The notes beneath the pieces were generated by a model. It was given only the letters and a program-made list of their open reading frames with translations. It was not told where the DNA came from and did no database searches. Below, in pieces: positions 40,768 to 50,253 of a DNA stretch of 64,000 nucleotides. Position numbers and translations under genes: made by a program. The stretch is from Bacteroidales bacterium. Lineage in GTDB: Bacteria > Bacteroidota > Bacteroidia > Bacteroidales > Muribaculaceae. The stretch lies in NCBI GenBank assembly GCA_019416425.1, contig DXXK01000073.1, positions 1-64,000 of the forward strand. The letters run 5' to 3'. Position 1 is the first letter of the stretch. Each line of letters starts with the position of its first letter.

Positions 40768-42788
40768 TTCTTTTCGTTCTTATAGTTTTCGATACCCTTC
40801 TTCAGGAATTCGGAGTATTTGGAGACATTCTCGTCGTAGCTGTAGCTGCCGTTCAGCGGCTTGCCCTCGTTGTCTACTATCACATAGTAGGGCTGGGCGT
40901 TCGCGCCGAACTTGTAGCGCTGCAGATAGCTCCACTTGTCGCCATAGGTACGCAGCGTAGTCTCGTCGCCGTTGCGTTCCTTGACGCGGATCGGTTCCGG
41001 CAGTGGAGCCTTGTCGTCCACCATCAGCGTCACGAACACGAAATCATTGTCGATGGTGTTCTTGATATCGGGGTTGGTCAGCACGGCAGCCTCCATCTTG
41101 CGGCAGTTCACGCAGCCGTAGCCCGAGAAATCGATCAGGACAGGCTTATGCTGCTTGGCGCCCAGTTCCATACCCTCGTCGAAGTTGTCGACCTGGGCGT
41201 GTGTCTCGCCTTCGTATAAATTGAAGTCCTGGGTATACATTGGCGGCGAGAAGGCGCTGATGCTCTTCAGGGGCGCGCCCCACAGACCTGGAACCATATA
41301 TACCGCGAAGGCCAGTGATATCAGGGCCAGCGAGAAGCGCGTCAGGCCGATGCGCTCCACCTTGTCGTCGTGAGGCAGTGTGACCCAACCCAAAAGATAA
41401 CATCCTAACAGACCGAAAATAACGATCCACAGCGACAGGAACACCTCGCGGTCCATGATGCGCCATCCATAAGCCAGGTCGGCTACCGACAGGAACTTCA
41501 GCGCCAGCGCCAGCTCAAGGAATCCGAGCACCACCTTGACTGTGTTCATCCAGCCGCCCGACTTGGGCATGGACTTCAGCACGGAGGGGAAGCAGGCGAA
41601 CAGCGCGAAGGGGATGGCCAGCGCAAGCGCGAAACCGAACATGCCGATCGCGGGCGAGATGAAGTTGCTCGTAGCGGCGGCTTCGACCAGCAGCGTGCCG
41701 ATGATCGGGCCTGTGCAGCTGAACGAAACCAGCGACAGCGTGAACGCCATGAAGAATATCGACAGATAGCCCGTGGTGGAGTCCACCTTGGAGTCCATCT
41801 TGTTGGTCCACTTGGCCGGGAGCGTCAGCTCGAAGCCACCCATGAACGAGATGGCGAATATGACCAGCAGAATGAAGAACGCAATATTGAATCCGGCTGA
41901 GGTGGCAAGCTCGTTCAATGCCGATGCTCCGAACAGGGCGGTCACCACCAGGCCGAGCAGCACGTAGATCACGATGATGCTGGCGCCATAGATGGCAGCC
42001 GAGCCGACGGCCTTGCGCCGGCTCTTGTTCTGCTTCAGGAAGAAGCTGACAGTCATTGGGATCATTGGCCATACGCATGGGGTCACCAATGCGATCAGAC
42101 CTCCGATCAGACCGGCTATGAAGATGTACCACAGCGAGCGTTCCTGCTGGCCTGGATCCTTCTCGAACACCTTCAGCTCGGCCTCCACGTTGGTCCACCA
42201 TTTGTCGGCGTTGACTCCGCTCATGTTGGCGGCGGGCAGCAGCGCAGGTCCTGCGGCCTGGAGCGAGTCGGTCATTGTGGCGATGGCCTCGGCAGCCTTT
42301 TCCTCGTCCTTAAGTTTTTCCGCTTCCTGCTTGACCTCGGAGGTCATCGGGGCAGTTCCCTTGAACTGATGCGAGCTGTTGACTCGGAAGCATCCCGTGT
42401 CGTCGCATACCTGACCCTGCACCTCGACTCGGACTTCCCAGTTCTTGTCGGCAGGTTTCAGCTTCTGCGTGAAGCTGACCGCGCCTGTGTAGAAATACTC
42501 GTCCACCTCGAAGACATCGTTGTACTCCTTGAGGTAGTTCTTGTTGGCCTGTGGAGCGCCGTCCAGGGCACATCCCTTGGTCTCGAAATGGAACTGCAGG
42601 GGCTGGCCGCCGCCGTCAGGTGTGTTCGGAGCGTACAGGTGGAATCCGGGGTCGATCTGGGCCGATATGACCACGGACGGACTTGCCGTATTGTCACCGA
42701 TGATCTTGTAGCTCCACGAAACATGGTCCGCCAGCGCCGGCAGTGCTGTCAAAGCCAGTATCGTCAGTAGGTTCAGGATTTTTTTCAT
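40764..42788 (-). CDS. dsbD: thiol:disulfide interchange protein DsbD family
   Basis: A 674-aa protein that carries electrons from cytoplasmic thioredoxin across the inner membrane to periplasmic thiols. It has a signal peptide, an N-terminal DsbD-alpha-like domain (about 25-150), a charged helix, then a CcdA-like membrane domain of eight segments (about 230-500, with TPCVWPMIPMTVSFFLKQ and SFSCTGPIIGTLL supplying the two membrane cysteines). The C-terminal thioredoxin domain has the active site C559-V-N-C562 (in GYGCVNCRKME). It precedes the TPR gene by a 4-bp overlap. Confidence 0.93.
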   Translation of the reverse strand: MKKILNLLTILALTALPALADHVSWSYKIIGDNTASPSVVISAQIDPGFHLYAPNTPDGGGQPLQFHFETKGCALDGAPQANKNYLKEYNDVFEVDEYFYTGAVSFTQKLKPADKNWEVRVEVQGQVCDDTGCFRVNSSHQFKGTAPMTSEVKQEAEKLKDEEKAAEAIATMTDSLQAAGPALLPAANMSGVNADKWWTNVEAELKVFEKDPGQQERSLWYIFIAGLIGGLIALVTPCVWPMIPMTVSFFLKQNKSRRKAVGSAAIYGASIIVIYVLLGLVVTALFGASALNELATSAGFNIAFFILLVIFAISFMGGFELTLPAKWTNKMDSKVDSTTGYLSIFFMAFTLSLVSFSCTGPIIGTLLVEAAATSNFISPAIGMFGFALALAIPFALFACFPSVLKSMPKSGGWMNTVKVVLGFLELALALKFLSVADLAYGWRIMDREVFLSLWIVIFGLLGCYLLGWVTLPHDDKVERIGLTRFSLALISLAFAVYMVPGLWGAPLKSISAFSPPMYTQDFNLYEGETHAQVDNFDEGMELGAKQHKPVLIDFSGYGCVNCRKMEAAVLTNPDIKNTIDNDFVFVTLMVDDKAPLPEPIRVKERNGDETTLRTYGDKWSYLQRYKFGANAQPYYVIVDNEGKPLNGSYSYDENVSKYSEFLKKGIENYKNEKK

Positions 42789-42842
42789 CGCGTTTGATGT
42801 TGTTTTATTCAGCTGTTTTTTATGTGAACTTAGCCATAATTT

Positions 42843-42874
42843 TTTGCTAAATTACAAAATATCCATTATATTTG
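42843..42874 (+). promoter_or_regulatory. promoter of the ior operon
   Basis: TTTG at 42843-42846, 20 bp, TATATTTG at 42867-42874, leaving a leader of about 70 nt before iorA. Confidence 0.75.
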
Positions 42875-42952
42875 CAATTAATATTTAGAAGTTGCTTCAT
42901 AAGCATTGCTTCGAACCAAGCCAGACATACCTAAAGACCTTAAATAAAACAC

Positions 42953-44584
42953 ATGAAAACAAAACGACTGCTTCTTGGCGACGAGGCTCTGGCCCTGGGC
43001 GCCATCAATGCCGGTTTATCGGGGGCCTACGCCTATCCCGGCACTCCGTCCACCGAGATTCTGGAGTATGTCCAGACCAACGCCACGGCTCGTCAGCGCG
43101 GCATCCACTCACACTGGTCCTCCAACGAGAAGACTGCCGTCGAGGCGGCGCTGGGCATGTCGTACTGCGGCAAACGCGCCATCACATCCATGAAACATGT
43201 GGGACTGAACGTAGCCGCCGACCCGTTCGTTAATTCCGGCATGACCGGAGCCAACGGCGGTCTGCTGGTCATCGTGGCCGACGATCCCTCCATGCATTCG
43301 TCGCAGAACGAGCAGGATTCACGCTACTACGGCGCCTTCGCCATGCTGCCCATGCTGGAGCCGAGCGACCAGCAGGAGGCCTACGACATGGCCCGTTACG
43401 GCTTCGAGATGTCGGAACGCAATTGTATTCCCGTCCTGACGCGCATGGTGACACGTCTGTCGCATTCGCGCGCTGTCGTGGAGACCGATGCCGAGCCCAT
43501 GCACGAGAATAAGCTGCATTACCCCGCCAATCCCCGCCAATGGGTATTGATGCCGGCTGTCTCCAAGGTGCGCAACCGTCAGCTGATCAAGGATCAGGAG
43601 CTTTTCGTGGCCGAATCGGAGAAATCACCCTTCAACCGCTACGAGGATGCCGGCGACAGGACGCTGGGAATCATAGCCAGCGGCATAGCGTATAATTACC
43701 TGCAGGAGGCTTTCGGGGGCAAGGTGCCGTTCCCGGTAGTGAAGATCGGCCAGTATCCGCTCCCGTCCGCCATGCTGCACCGCCTGCAGCAGGAGTGCGA
43801 CGAGATTCTGGTCCTGGAGGAGGGACAGCCTTTCATCGAAGGCAGGATCGCCGGCCTGCTCTATGAAGGCAAGCCCATACACGGCAAGCTCACGGGCGAT
43901 GTGGTCCGTGATGGCGAGCTGTGTCCCGACCAGGTGCTCGAGACTATGCGCAGGCTACGTCCCGACGCTCCGGGCCTGATGCTCCGTGACATACCCGCCA
44001 AGTCCGAGCTGGTAGTGTCGCGTCCGCCGGCATTGTGCCAGGGTTGCGGACACCGCGATGTTTACGCTTCCATGAACGCAGCGCTGGAGAAGTATCCCGA
44101 TGCCAAGGTGTTCGGTGACATCGGTTGCTACACGCTGGGATTCCTGAAGCCGTTCAACGCCATTGACTCCTGTGTCGACATGGGGGCCTCCATCACCATG
44201 GCCAAGGGTGCGGCCGACGCCGGTCAGTTCCCTTCGCTGGCCATCATCGGCGACTCCACCTTCACCCATTCCGGCATGACCGGACTGCTGGACGCCATCA
44301 ACGAGGACAGCAACATCGTAGTGGTGATTTCCGACAATCTGACCACCGGAATGACCGGAGGCCAGGATTCGCAGGGCACCGGCAAGCTTGAGGAGATCTG
44401 TCTGGGACTGGGCGCCGACCCGAAGCATGTGCGAACCATCGACTCGCTGCCCAAACTCCATCGGGAGATGCAGGCGCTGTTCGAGGAGGAGATCAACCAT
44501 AAGGGACTGTCAGTAATAATTTCGCGTCGCGAGTGCATCCAGACCGCTCGCCGTCACGCATCGGCCAAGGCCGCTAAAAAATAA
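42953..44584 (+). CDS. iorA: indolepyruvate:ferredoxin oxidoreductase, alpha subunit
   Basis: A 543-aa thiamine-diphosphate enzyme subunit that oxidatively decarboxylates aryl pyruvates to aryl-acetyl-CoA. The pyrimidine-binding half is N-terminal (GDEALALGAINAGLSGAYAY), and the cofactor half holds CQGCGHRDVY, GDIGCYTLG and GDSTFTHSGMTGLLDAIN. The archaeal-type C-terminal ferredoxin domain with two 4Fe-4S clusters is absent; the protein ends ARRHASAKAAKK. An external electron carrier must therefore accept electrons, which is common in Bacteroidales versions. First gene of the operon iorA-iorB-aminotransferase-CoA transferase. Confidence 0.92.
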   Translation: MKTKRLLLGDEALALGAINAGLSGAYAYPGTPSTEILEYVQTNATARQRGIHSHWSSNEKTAVEAALGMSYCGKRAITSMKHVGLNVAADPFVNSGMTGANGGLLVIVADDPSMHSSQNEQDSRYYGAFAMLPMLEPSDQQEAYDMARYGFEMSERNCIPVLTRMVTRLSHSRAVVETDAEPMHENKLHYPANPRQWVLMPAVSKVRNRQLIKDQELFVAESEKSPFNRYEDAGDRTLGIIASGIAYNYLQEAFGGKVPFPVVKIGQYPLPSAMLHRLQQECDEILVLEEGQPFIEGRIAGLLYEGKPIHGKLTGDVVRDGELCPDQVLETMRRLRPDAPGLMLRDIPAKSELVVSRPPALCQGCGHRDVYASMNAALEKYPDAKVFGDIGCYTLGFLKPFNAIDSCVDMGASITMAKGAADAGQFPSLAIIGDSTFTHSGMTGLLDAINEDSNIVVVISDNLTTGMTGGQDSQGTGKLEEICLGLGADPKHVRTIDSLPKLHREMQALFEEEINHKGLSVIISRRECIQTARRHASAKAAKK

Positions 44585-44590
44585 GAAGCC

Positions 44591-45178
44591 ATGAAAAGTG
44601 ATATCATATTGGCCGGTGTCGGCGGTCAGGGAATCCTGACGATAGCAACGATATTAGGGTCGGCTGCGCTTGCCGACGGTCTGCATCTGAAGCAGGCGGA
44701 GGTCCATGGAATGAGCCAGCGCGGCGGGGACGTGCAGTCCAACCTGCGCATCAGCAGCGATTCCATTCATTCGGACCTGATTCCTCAGGGAGCAGCGGAC
44801 CTGATTGTCTCGCTGGAGCCTATGGAGGCGTTGCGTTACCTGCAGTTCCTGGCTCCTGACGGCTGGATAGTCACATCGACGCTGCCGTTTGTGAACATCG
44901 ACAACTATCCCGAGATGGAGGCCATCGAGCAGGAGCTTGCGCACCGAGAGAACACCATAGCTTTCGACATGGAGGCCGCTGCCAAGGAGGTTGCCTCCGC
45001 ACGTAGCTCCAATCTGGTGCTGCTGGGAGCGGCTTCTCCGTTCATCGACATCCCGGCCGAGAAGATCGAAGCTGCCATCGCCGACGTGTTCGGACGTAAG
45101 GGCGATACCGTGGTGCAGACCAATATCGCCGCGTTCCGTCTGGGCCGCGAGCGTGCCTTGAATATGAAGAACAATTAA
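44591..45178 (+). CDS. iorB: indolepyruvate:ferredoxin oxidoreductase, beta subunit
   Basis: A 195-aa gamma-type 2-oxoacid oxidoreductase subunit. The N-terminus ILAGVGGQGILTIATIL and the nearby VHGMSQRGGDVQSNLRI are family hallmarks involved in CoA handling. It starts 6 bp after iorA and is normal in length. Together with IorA it makes the complete enzyme. Confidence 0.93.
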   Translation: MKSDIILAGVGGQGILTIATILGSAALADGLHLKQAEVHGMSQRGGDVQSNLRISSDSIHSDLIPQGAADLIVSLEPMEALRYLQFLAPDGWIVTSTLPFVNIDNYPEMEAIEQELAHRENTIAFDMEAAAKEVASARSSNLVLLGAASPFIDIPAEKIEAAIADVFGRKGDTVVQTNIAAFRLGRERALNMKNN

Positions 45179-45190
45179 TACCGATACAGC

Positions 45191-46498
45191 ATGTTCCCGA
45201 TAAATGACCAAGAATTCCAATCGGCGGTCGATAAGCTGTCGATCATGGATGTGGCCGGAGCCACAATCCGGCAGATAGTTAGCCTGGCACACGAGCTTGA
45301 GGCCCGTACCGGTGAGTCGATGATACATCTGGAGATCGGCAATCCGGGACTGGAGGCCGAGCGCATTGGTGTCGAGGCCGAGATGGCGGCGCTGGATCGC
45401 GGCATCGCCAACCAGTATCCTCCCATCCAGGGTATAAAGGAACTGAAACATGCCGGACTGCGTTTTCTGAAGCGTTTCCTGGACATAGACATCAGTGGCC
45501 AGGGTATTGTCCCGACAGTTGGCTCCATGCAGGGCAGTTTCACACTCCAGCTCATTCTGGAGCAGCGGCTCAAGGGACAGAAGGACACCATGCTGTTCCT
45601 GATGCCCGGATTCCCCGCCAACCGCCAGCAGGCCAAGGTGCTCGGCATCAAGCACGAGCAGTTCGATATCTACAAGTACCGCGGCAAGAAACTGGAGGAG
45701 AAGCTGGAAAGTTACCTCAAGAAGGGAAACATCACCGGCATTCTCTACAGTAATCCAAACAACCCCGCATGGACCAACCTTACGGAAGAGGAACTGGAGA
45801 TTATCGGACGTCTGGCAACCAAATACGACGCAATCGTAATCGAGGATCTGGCTTACTTCGGAATGGATTTCCGCACCAATGTGATGAATCCTGGGACGAC
45901 GGGAGTGACCGTAGCCAGATACACCGATAACTACGTGCTGTTGCTGTCGGGTTCCAAGATCTTCAGTTACGCCGGACAGCGAATCGCGCTTGTCTGCATC
46001 GGCGACGCGGTCTATAACCGCAAGTACGAGTATCTGGAGAAGTTCTACGAGATGCCTAAGTTAGGCGACGCCTATATATTCGGAGTCCTGTATGTGGCTT
46101 CGTCCGGTACGGCGCATTCGGCGCAGTTCGCCCTGGCCCGCATGCTGGATGCCGCAGTCGACGGCGAGCTGGATTTCGTGGAGGATTGCTCGGAATACGG
46201 GCGCCGCGGCGGAATCATGAAGAAGCTGTTCACCGACAACGGCTTCCACATTGTCTACGATATGGACGGTGACCGTCCTATAGCCGACGGGTTCTTTTTT
46301 ACGGCCGGATACGGCGACATGACGGGCGCCGAGCTACAGAAGGAGCTGCTCAAGTACGGTGTGGCATCCATCGCGCTGGACACAACCGGTAGCGAGCAGC
46401 CAGGCATACGTGTCTGCGTCTCTGCCATGTCCCGCCCCGAGCAGTTCGAGACTCTGGAACGCTATCTGAAGATATTCAACGAGGATCATAAGAAATGA
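45191..46498 (+). CDS. PLP-dependent aminotransferase, class I/II
   Basis: A 435-aa fold-type I aminotransferase. The Schiff-base lysine is Lys256 in LLSGSKIFSYAGQRIALV, and the phosphate-binding and substrate features YSNPNNPAW and EDLAYFGMDF are present. Position between iorB and a CoA transferase gene suggests that it supplies aryl pyruvates from phenylalanine, tyrosine or tryptophan. Substrate preference cannot be fixed from sequence. The stop overlaps the next start by 4 bp. Confidence 0.88.
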   Translation: MFPINDQEFQSAVDKLSIMDVAGATIRQIVSLAHELEARTGESMIHLEIGNPGLEAERIGVEAEMAALDRGIANQYPPIQGIKELKHAGLRFLKRFLDIDISGQGIVPTVGSMQGSFTLQLILEQRLKGQKDTMLFLMPGFPANRQQAKVLGIKHEQFDIYKYRGKKLEEKLESYLKKGNITGILYSNPNNPAWTNLTEEELEIIGRLATKYDAIVIEDLAYFGMDFRTNVMNPGTTGVTVARYTDNYVLLLSGSKIFSYAGQRIALVCIGDAVYNRKYEYLEKFYEMPKLGDAYIFGVLYVASSGTAHSAQFALARMLDAAVDGELDFVEDCSEYGRRGGIMKKLFTDNGFHIVYDMDGDRPIADGFFFTAGYGDMTGAELQKELLKYGVASIALDTTGSEQPGIRVCVSAMSRPEQFETLERYLKIFNEDHKK

Positions 46499-47796
46499 GC
46501 GACATCAAGTATATGACTGCGGCTCAGGCCGTCAAGCTGATTGACAGCGGTGACCATGTCTACATTCAAGGGTCCACATCCATACCCGAAGTGCTGTGCG
46601 AGGCTCTGGCTGAACGTGGCCACGAATTGAGGGACGTGGTGGTCTACAGCGGCTTTGCCGTTGCCCGCAGGCCCTCGCCGTTGTGCCGCCCGGAGTTCAA
46701 GGATACGTTCCTGGTCGACTCATTCTTCATCTCCAACGCCTTCCGCAACTACATCAACGAGGGTTACGGCACGATGACTCCCCGCTTCCTGGGCGAGGTG
46801 CCCGAGCTGTTCCGCGATGCAACTTGTCCCGTGGATGTGGCGCTGATCAACTGCTCCATGCCTGATGCCGAGGGTTACGTCAGTTTCGGAGTATCTGCTG
46901 ACCTGGCCACTGCCGCCGTGGAATGCGCCGACCGTGTCATAGCGCAGATCAATCCCCGTGTACCCTTCACGCCCGGTGACGCAGTGATACACCTGTCGCA
47001 GCTTGCAGCGGCGGTTATGGTCGACGAGCCGCTGGTGGAGGTACCCACGGCCACACCCACCGAGGCCGAGATCCGTATCGGCAACAGCATCGCCGAGCTG
47101 ATTCCCGACGGAGCCACGCTGCAGATAGGCGTGGGAGGCATCCCCAACGCCGTGATACGCGCCCTGATGGACCATAAGCACCTTGGACTGCATACAGAGG
47201 CCATGACCGACGGTGTGCTGCCGTTGCTGGAGAAGGGTGTGATTGACAACTCTCAGAAACGCGTCATGCCCGGCAAGTCCGTGGCGTCGCTGGCGCTGGG
47301 CTCGCAGGCGCTCTATGATTTCCTGGACCATAACGAGGACATAGTGTTCAAGGATGTGGCCTGGACCAACAACCCATTCACCATCGCACAGAATCCCAAG
47401 GTGATGTCCATCAACTCCTGTCTGGAGATTGATCTGACGGGTCAGGTGTGCGCCGATTCCATCGGCACGCGAATGTTCTCGGGCGTCGGCGGACAGCATG
47501 ACTTTGTCTACGGCTCCAGCCGCAGCGAGGGCGGTCTCTCGTTCCTGGCCATGCTGTCCACCACCAATAAGGGTGTAAACAAGATCAAGCCTGTGCTGAC
47601 ACCTGGCGCCGGTGTGGTTACGACCCGTTTCCAGACCAACTACATCGTCACGGAGAACGGCATCGTGAACCTGCGCGGCAAGAATCTGGCCGAGCGTGCC
47701 AGGTTGATGATATCGGTGGCTGCGCCGCAATTCCGCGAGGAACTGGAGCGTGCCGCAGCCGAGCGCTTCGGATACAGTTTCCTCCGTTTACGGTAA
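46495..47796 (+). CDS. acetyl-CoA hydrolase/CoA-transferase family protein
   Basis: A 433-aa family I CoA transferase of the acetyl-CoA hydrolase/4-hydroxybutyrate CoA-transferase type. The oxyanion loop GVGGIPNAVI is followed by LHTEAMTDGV, where Glu235 is the expected nucleophile that forms the glutamyl-CoA intermediate. The C-terminal half has GVGGQHDFVYGSSRSEGG. In this operon it most likely moves CoA from the aryl-acetyl-CoA made by IorAB to acetate or another acid, conserving the thioester. That role is inferred from context; the sequence alone shows only the family. Confidence 0.87.
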   Translation: MSDIKYMTAAQAVKLIDSGDHVYIQGSTSIPEVLCEALAERGHELRDVVVYSGFAVARRPSPLCRPEFKDTFLVDSFFISNAFRNYINEGYGTMTPRFLGEVPELFRDATCPVDVALINCSMPDAEGYVSFGVSADLATAAVECADRVIAQINPRVPFTPGDAVIHLSQLAAAVMVDEPLVEVPTATPTEAEIRIGNSIAELIPDGATLQIGVGGIPNAVIRALMDHKHLGLHTEAMTDGVLPLLEKGVIDNSQKRVMPGKSVASLALGSQALYDFLDHNEDIVFKDVAWTNNPFTIAQNPKVMSINSCLEIDLTGQVCADSIGTRMFSGVGGQHDFVYGSSRSEGGLSFLAMLSTTNKGVNKIKPVLTPGAGVVTTRFQTNYIVTENGIVNLRGKNLAERARLMISVAAPQFREELERAAAERFGYSFLRLR

Positions 47797-47825
47797 CCCC
47801 GAAACCACATAAACAGACAGAGAGA

Positions 47826-47857
47826 ATCCCGGCTCAGGTAGACTGGCCGGGATTTTT
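47826..47857 (+). terminator. terminator of the ior operon
   Basis: AATCCCGGC pairs with GCCGGGATT (12-nt loop), followed by TTT; 29 bp after the stop. Confidence 0.85.
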
Positions 47858-47934
47858 ATGCTGTGTTAATTTTGAATTCTGGATTTGCGTTAACTCTTTG
47901 TAATATTAAAAGGCGAATTAAACACATGTTCCGG

Positions 47935-48273
47935 TTATTCTCCGAACAAGCGTGCGAACAGGCTTGGCTTACCTTCGGGCTTGAAGTTGACGTTCAGGTT
48001 ATCGTCCACTTTCGAGAAGAAAAGTATGTGGTCGCGGAACACGAATGCTACCTCGCGGTCAAACTCCAGGATGGCGTTCAGGCTTCGGATCAGAAATCGT
48101 TTGAAAGGGGAGAAATCCTCTACATTGCCCAGGACTATTTCGAAATCGTTGCTCTGAAGCGTATGATGCGGCTTCAGCAGGTCGATGAAGTAAGGGATGT
48201 TTAGTTCCTCCATGTGCTTCGGCGGCTTGCTGTAATTCTTATATATTTCCTTTATGACTTCTTTCGTAATCAT
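47935..48273 (-). CDS. conserved hypothetical protein, 112 aa
   Basis: A soluble protein (MITKEVIKEIYKNYSKPPKH at the start, PSLFARLFGE at the end) with no signal peptide or membrane helix. The middle (EIVLGNVEDFSPFKRFLIRS, then VAFVFRDHILFFSKVDD) alternates beta strands and helices. No family recognised. An overlapping plus-strand ORF (47863-48204) looks like a shadow. Confidence 0.65.
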   Translation of the reverse strand: MITKEVIKEIYKNYSKPPKHMEELNIPYFIDLLKPHHTLQSNDFEIVLGNVEDFSPFKRFLIRSLNAILEFDREVAFVFRDHILFFSKVDDNLNVNFKPEGKPSLFARLFGE

Positions 48274-48476
48274 CTGGATGTCCGGTTTACTCAGTACATA
48301 GAGGGTGTCATATGTGCTGAGGATAGTTCAGTCTATGATATGGCTTCTCTGGTCTTAGGAGTCATTGTTCATGGCTTCTATGATTGTAACGTTTAATTTC
48401 TATAATTGTTTAACAAAAGCTAAACTTTAACAAAATTATCAAATATAATTAACATGAAAATCGTACATTCAGAGTG
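48274..48476. other. intergenic stretch, nothing recognised
   Basis: About 200 bp, AT-rich toward the right end, between the hypothetical gene and the terminator of the mmd operon. No convincing promoter, hairpin or ORF is visible. Confidence 0.4.
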
Positions 48477-48526
48477 AAAAATAACACATGCCGGTCACCT
48501 TGCGGCAATCGGCATGTGTTATTTTT
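48477..48526 (-). terminator. terminator of the mce-mmd operon
   Basis: A 17-bp perfect stem AAAAATAACACATGCCG/CGGCATGTGTTATTTTT around a 16-nt loop. The ends are A5 and T5, so it would act from either side. It lies 32 bp after the mmdB stop. Confidence 0.9.
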
Positions 48527-48558
48527 GCTGTGGGCGTTCACGCCCAATGTGGGACGGA

Positions 48559-49728
48559 TCAGCCGAGGAAACTGAGAAGTACGCCGGCAGCGACTGCGGA
48601 GCCGATTACGCCGGCCACGTTCGGACCCATTGCGTGCATCAGCAGGTAGTTGCTGGGGTCGTATTCCAGACCGAGGTTGTTGGAGATACGGGCTGCCATC
48701 GGCACGGCCGAAACACCGGCGTTGCCGATCAGCGGGTTGATTTTCTTGCCCGGACGCAGGATCAGATTGAACAGCTTCACTGCCAGTACGCCTGCGCAGC
48801 TGGCCATGATGAAGGCGCAGAAGCCCAGGCCGAAGATCAGCAACGTGTCGGTTGAAAGGAACTTGTCGCCTTGAGTCGAGGCGCCTACCGTCAGGCCCAG
48901 CAGGATTGTGACTATGTCGGTCATGGCGTTGCTTGCCGTCTTGGCCAGACGGGTAGTCACGCCGCTTTCGCGCAGCAGGTTTCCGAAGAACAGCATACCC
49001 AGCAGGGGGATGCCCGACGGAACTACGAAACAGGTCAGAATCAGACCGACAATGGGGAAGATGATCTTCTCGTTCTGGCTCACTACGCGGGCGGGCTTCA
49101 TCTTGATCAGACGCTCCTTCTTGGTTGTGAGCATACGCATGATCGGGGGCTGGATCAGCGGGATCAGAGCCATGTAGGAGTAGGCCGAGACAGCCACGGC
49201 ACCCAGCAGCGCCGGATTCAGCTTGGACGTAGTGAAGATAGCCGTGGGGCCGTCGGCTCCACCGATGATGGCCACACAGCCTGCGCTGAGCGGGTCGAAG
49301 CCGCACAGCAGCGCCAGCATGTAGGCACCGAAGATTCCGAACTGAGCCGCGCCGCCTATCACCATCAGCTTCGGGTTGGCAAGCAGCGCCGAGAAGTCGG
49401 TCATGGCGCCGATGCCCAGGAAGATCAGCGGGGGATACCAGCCCTTCTCCACACCGTTGTACAGGATGTTCAGCACCGAACCTGGTTCGTAGATGCCGAT
49501 CTCCATTCCGGGCTGGAAGGGAATGTTGCCCAGCAGCATTCCAAAGCCGATCGGAACCAGCAGCAGAGGCTCGAAGTTCTTCTTGATTGCAAGCCATACG
49601 AAGAAACAGCCCACGGCCAGCATTATGATGTTGGACCATGTGCAGTTGTAGAAGCCGGTGAACTGCCAGAACGACTCGACAGTCTGCTTCATGAATTCTC
49701 CGAAGGAGTAGGATCCGAGTAACAACAT
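48559..49728 (-). CDS. mmdB: Na+-translocating methylmalonyl-CoA decarboxylase, beta (membrane) subunit
   Basis: A 389-aa integral-membrane subunit that couples decarboxylation of carboxybiotin to export of Na+. It has about nine membrane segments and the diagnostic IIGGADGPTAIFTTSK, whose Asp is the Na+-binding residue in Klebsiella OadB. A second conserved segment, NAGVSAVPMAARI, lies near residue 340. It is the last gene of mce-mmdA-mmdD-mmdC-mmdB and begins 21 bp after mmdC. Confidence 0.95.
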   Translation of the reverse strand: MLLLGSYSFGEFMKQTVESFWQFTGFYNCTWSNIIMLAVGCFFVWLAIKKNFEPLLLVPIGFGMLLGNIPFQPGMEIGIYEPGSVLNILYNGVEKGWYPPLIFLGIGAMTDFSALLANPKLMVIGGAAQFGIFGAYMLALLCGFDPLSAGCVAIIGGADGPTAIFTTSKLNPALLGAVAVSAYSYMALIPLIQPPIMRMLTTKKERLIKMKPARVVSQNEKIIFPIVGLILTCFVVPSGIPLLGMLFFGNLLRESGVTTRLAKTASNAMTDIVTILLGLTVGASTQGDKFLSTDTLLIFGLGFCAFIMASCAGVLAVKLFNLILRPGKKINPLIGNAGVSAVPMAARISNNLGLEYDPSNYLLMHAMGPNVAGVIGSAVAAGVLLSFLG

Positions 49729-49749
49729 GGATTCAGAATTTACTATTGT

Positions 49750-50202
49750 TTACTCCAGGATCAGTATATCGGCGCCTTCCGCCAGTGCATCGCCGGTATT
49801 GCAGCAGATCTTGGCTACAGTGCCGGCCTTGTCGGCGCGGATGTCGTTGTCCATCTTCATGGCTTCCAGCACGGCCACCTTCTGACCTACGGTCACCTGG
49901 TCGCCCACCTTGACGTCGATGCTCATCACAGTGCCTGGCAGCGGGCACTTGATGGCGCCGGCCGAACTGGGTGCGGGCACGTGCGCCGGCTTGCTGGTTA
50001 CCTTGTTCTCGTTCAGTTTCGCGCCGGTGTTGGTCTTGCCGGACTGCGACAGGGCCGGCTTCTGGATCTTCGGCGCTGCCGGACGGTCCAGTTCAACCTT
50101 GTACGGAACGCCGTTCACCTCCACTGTGGCCTCGTTGTCGGTGATGTCTCCGACGCCCACGGTGAACTTCATTCCGTTGATTTTATATTTGTATTCTTTC
50201 AT
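49750..50202 (-). CDS. mmdC: biotin carrier subunit of the decarboxylase
   Basis: A 150-aa biotinyl protein. The N-terminal 65 residues (MKEYKYKINGMKFTVGVGDI) form a small beta domain, a Pro/Ala/Lys linker follows, and the C-terminal biotinyl domain has VAVLEAMKMDNDI with the lysine that is biotinylated. It shuttles CO2 from the MmdA transferase to MmdB. Confidence 0.94.
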   Translation of the reverse strand: MKEYKYKINGMKFTVGVGDITDNEATVEVNGVPYKVELDRPAAPKIQKPALSQSGKTNTGAKLNENKVTSKPAHVPAPSSAGAIKCPLPGTVMSIDVKVGDQVTVGQKVAVLEAMKMDNDIRADKAGTVAKICCNTGDALAEGADILILE

Positions 50203-50253
50203 TGCGTTTTAGGGTTATGAAATCGTTGACCTTAATTTTCAATCATTGATTTC

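Noticed and set aside
47863..48204. 113-codon plus-strand ORF overlapping the gene at 47935
   Set aside because: The minus-strand protein has a more natural amino acid composition and predicted secondary structure; the two overlap almost fully.
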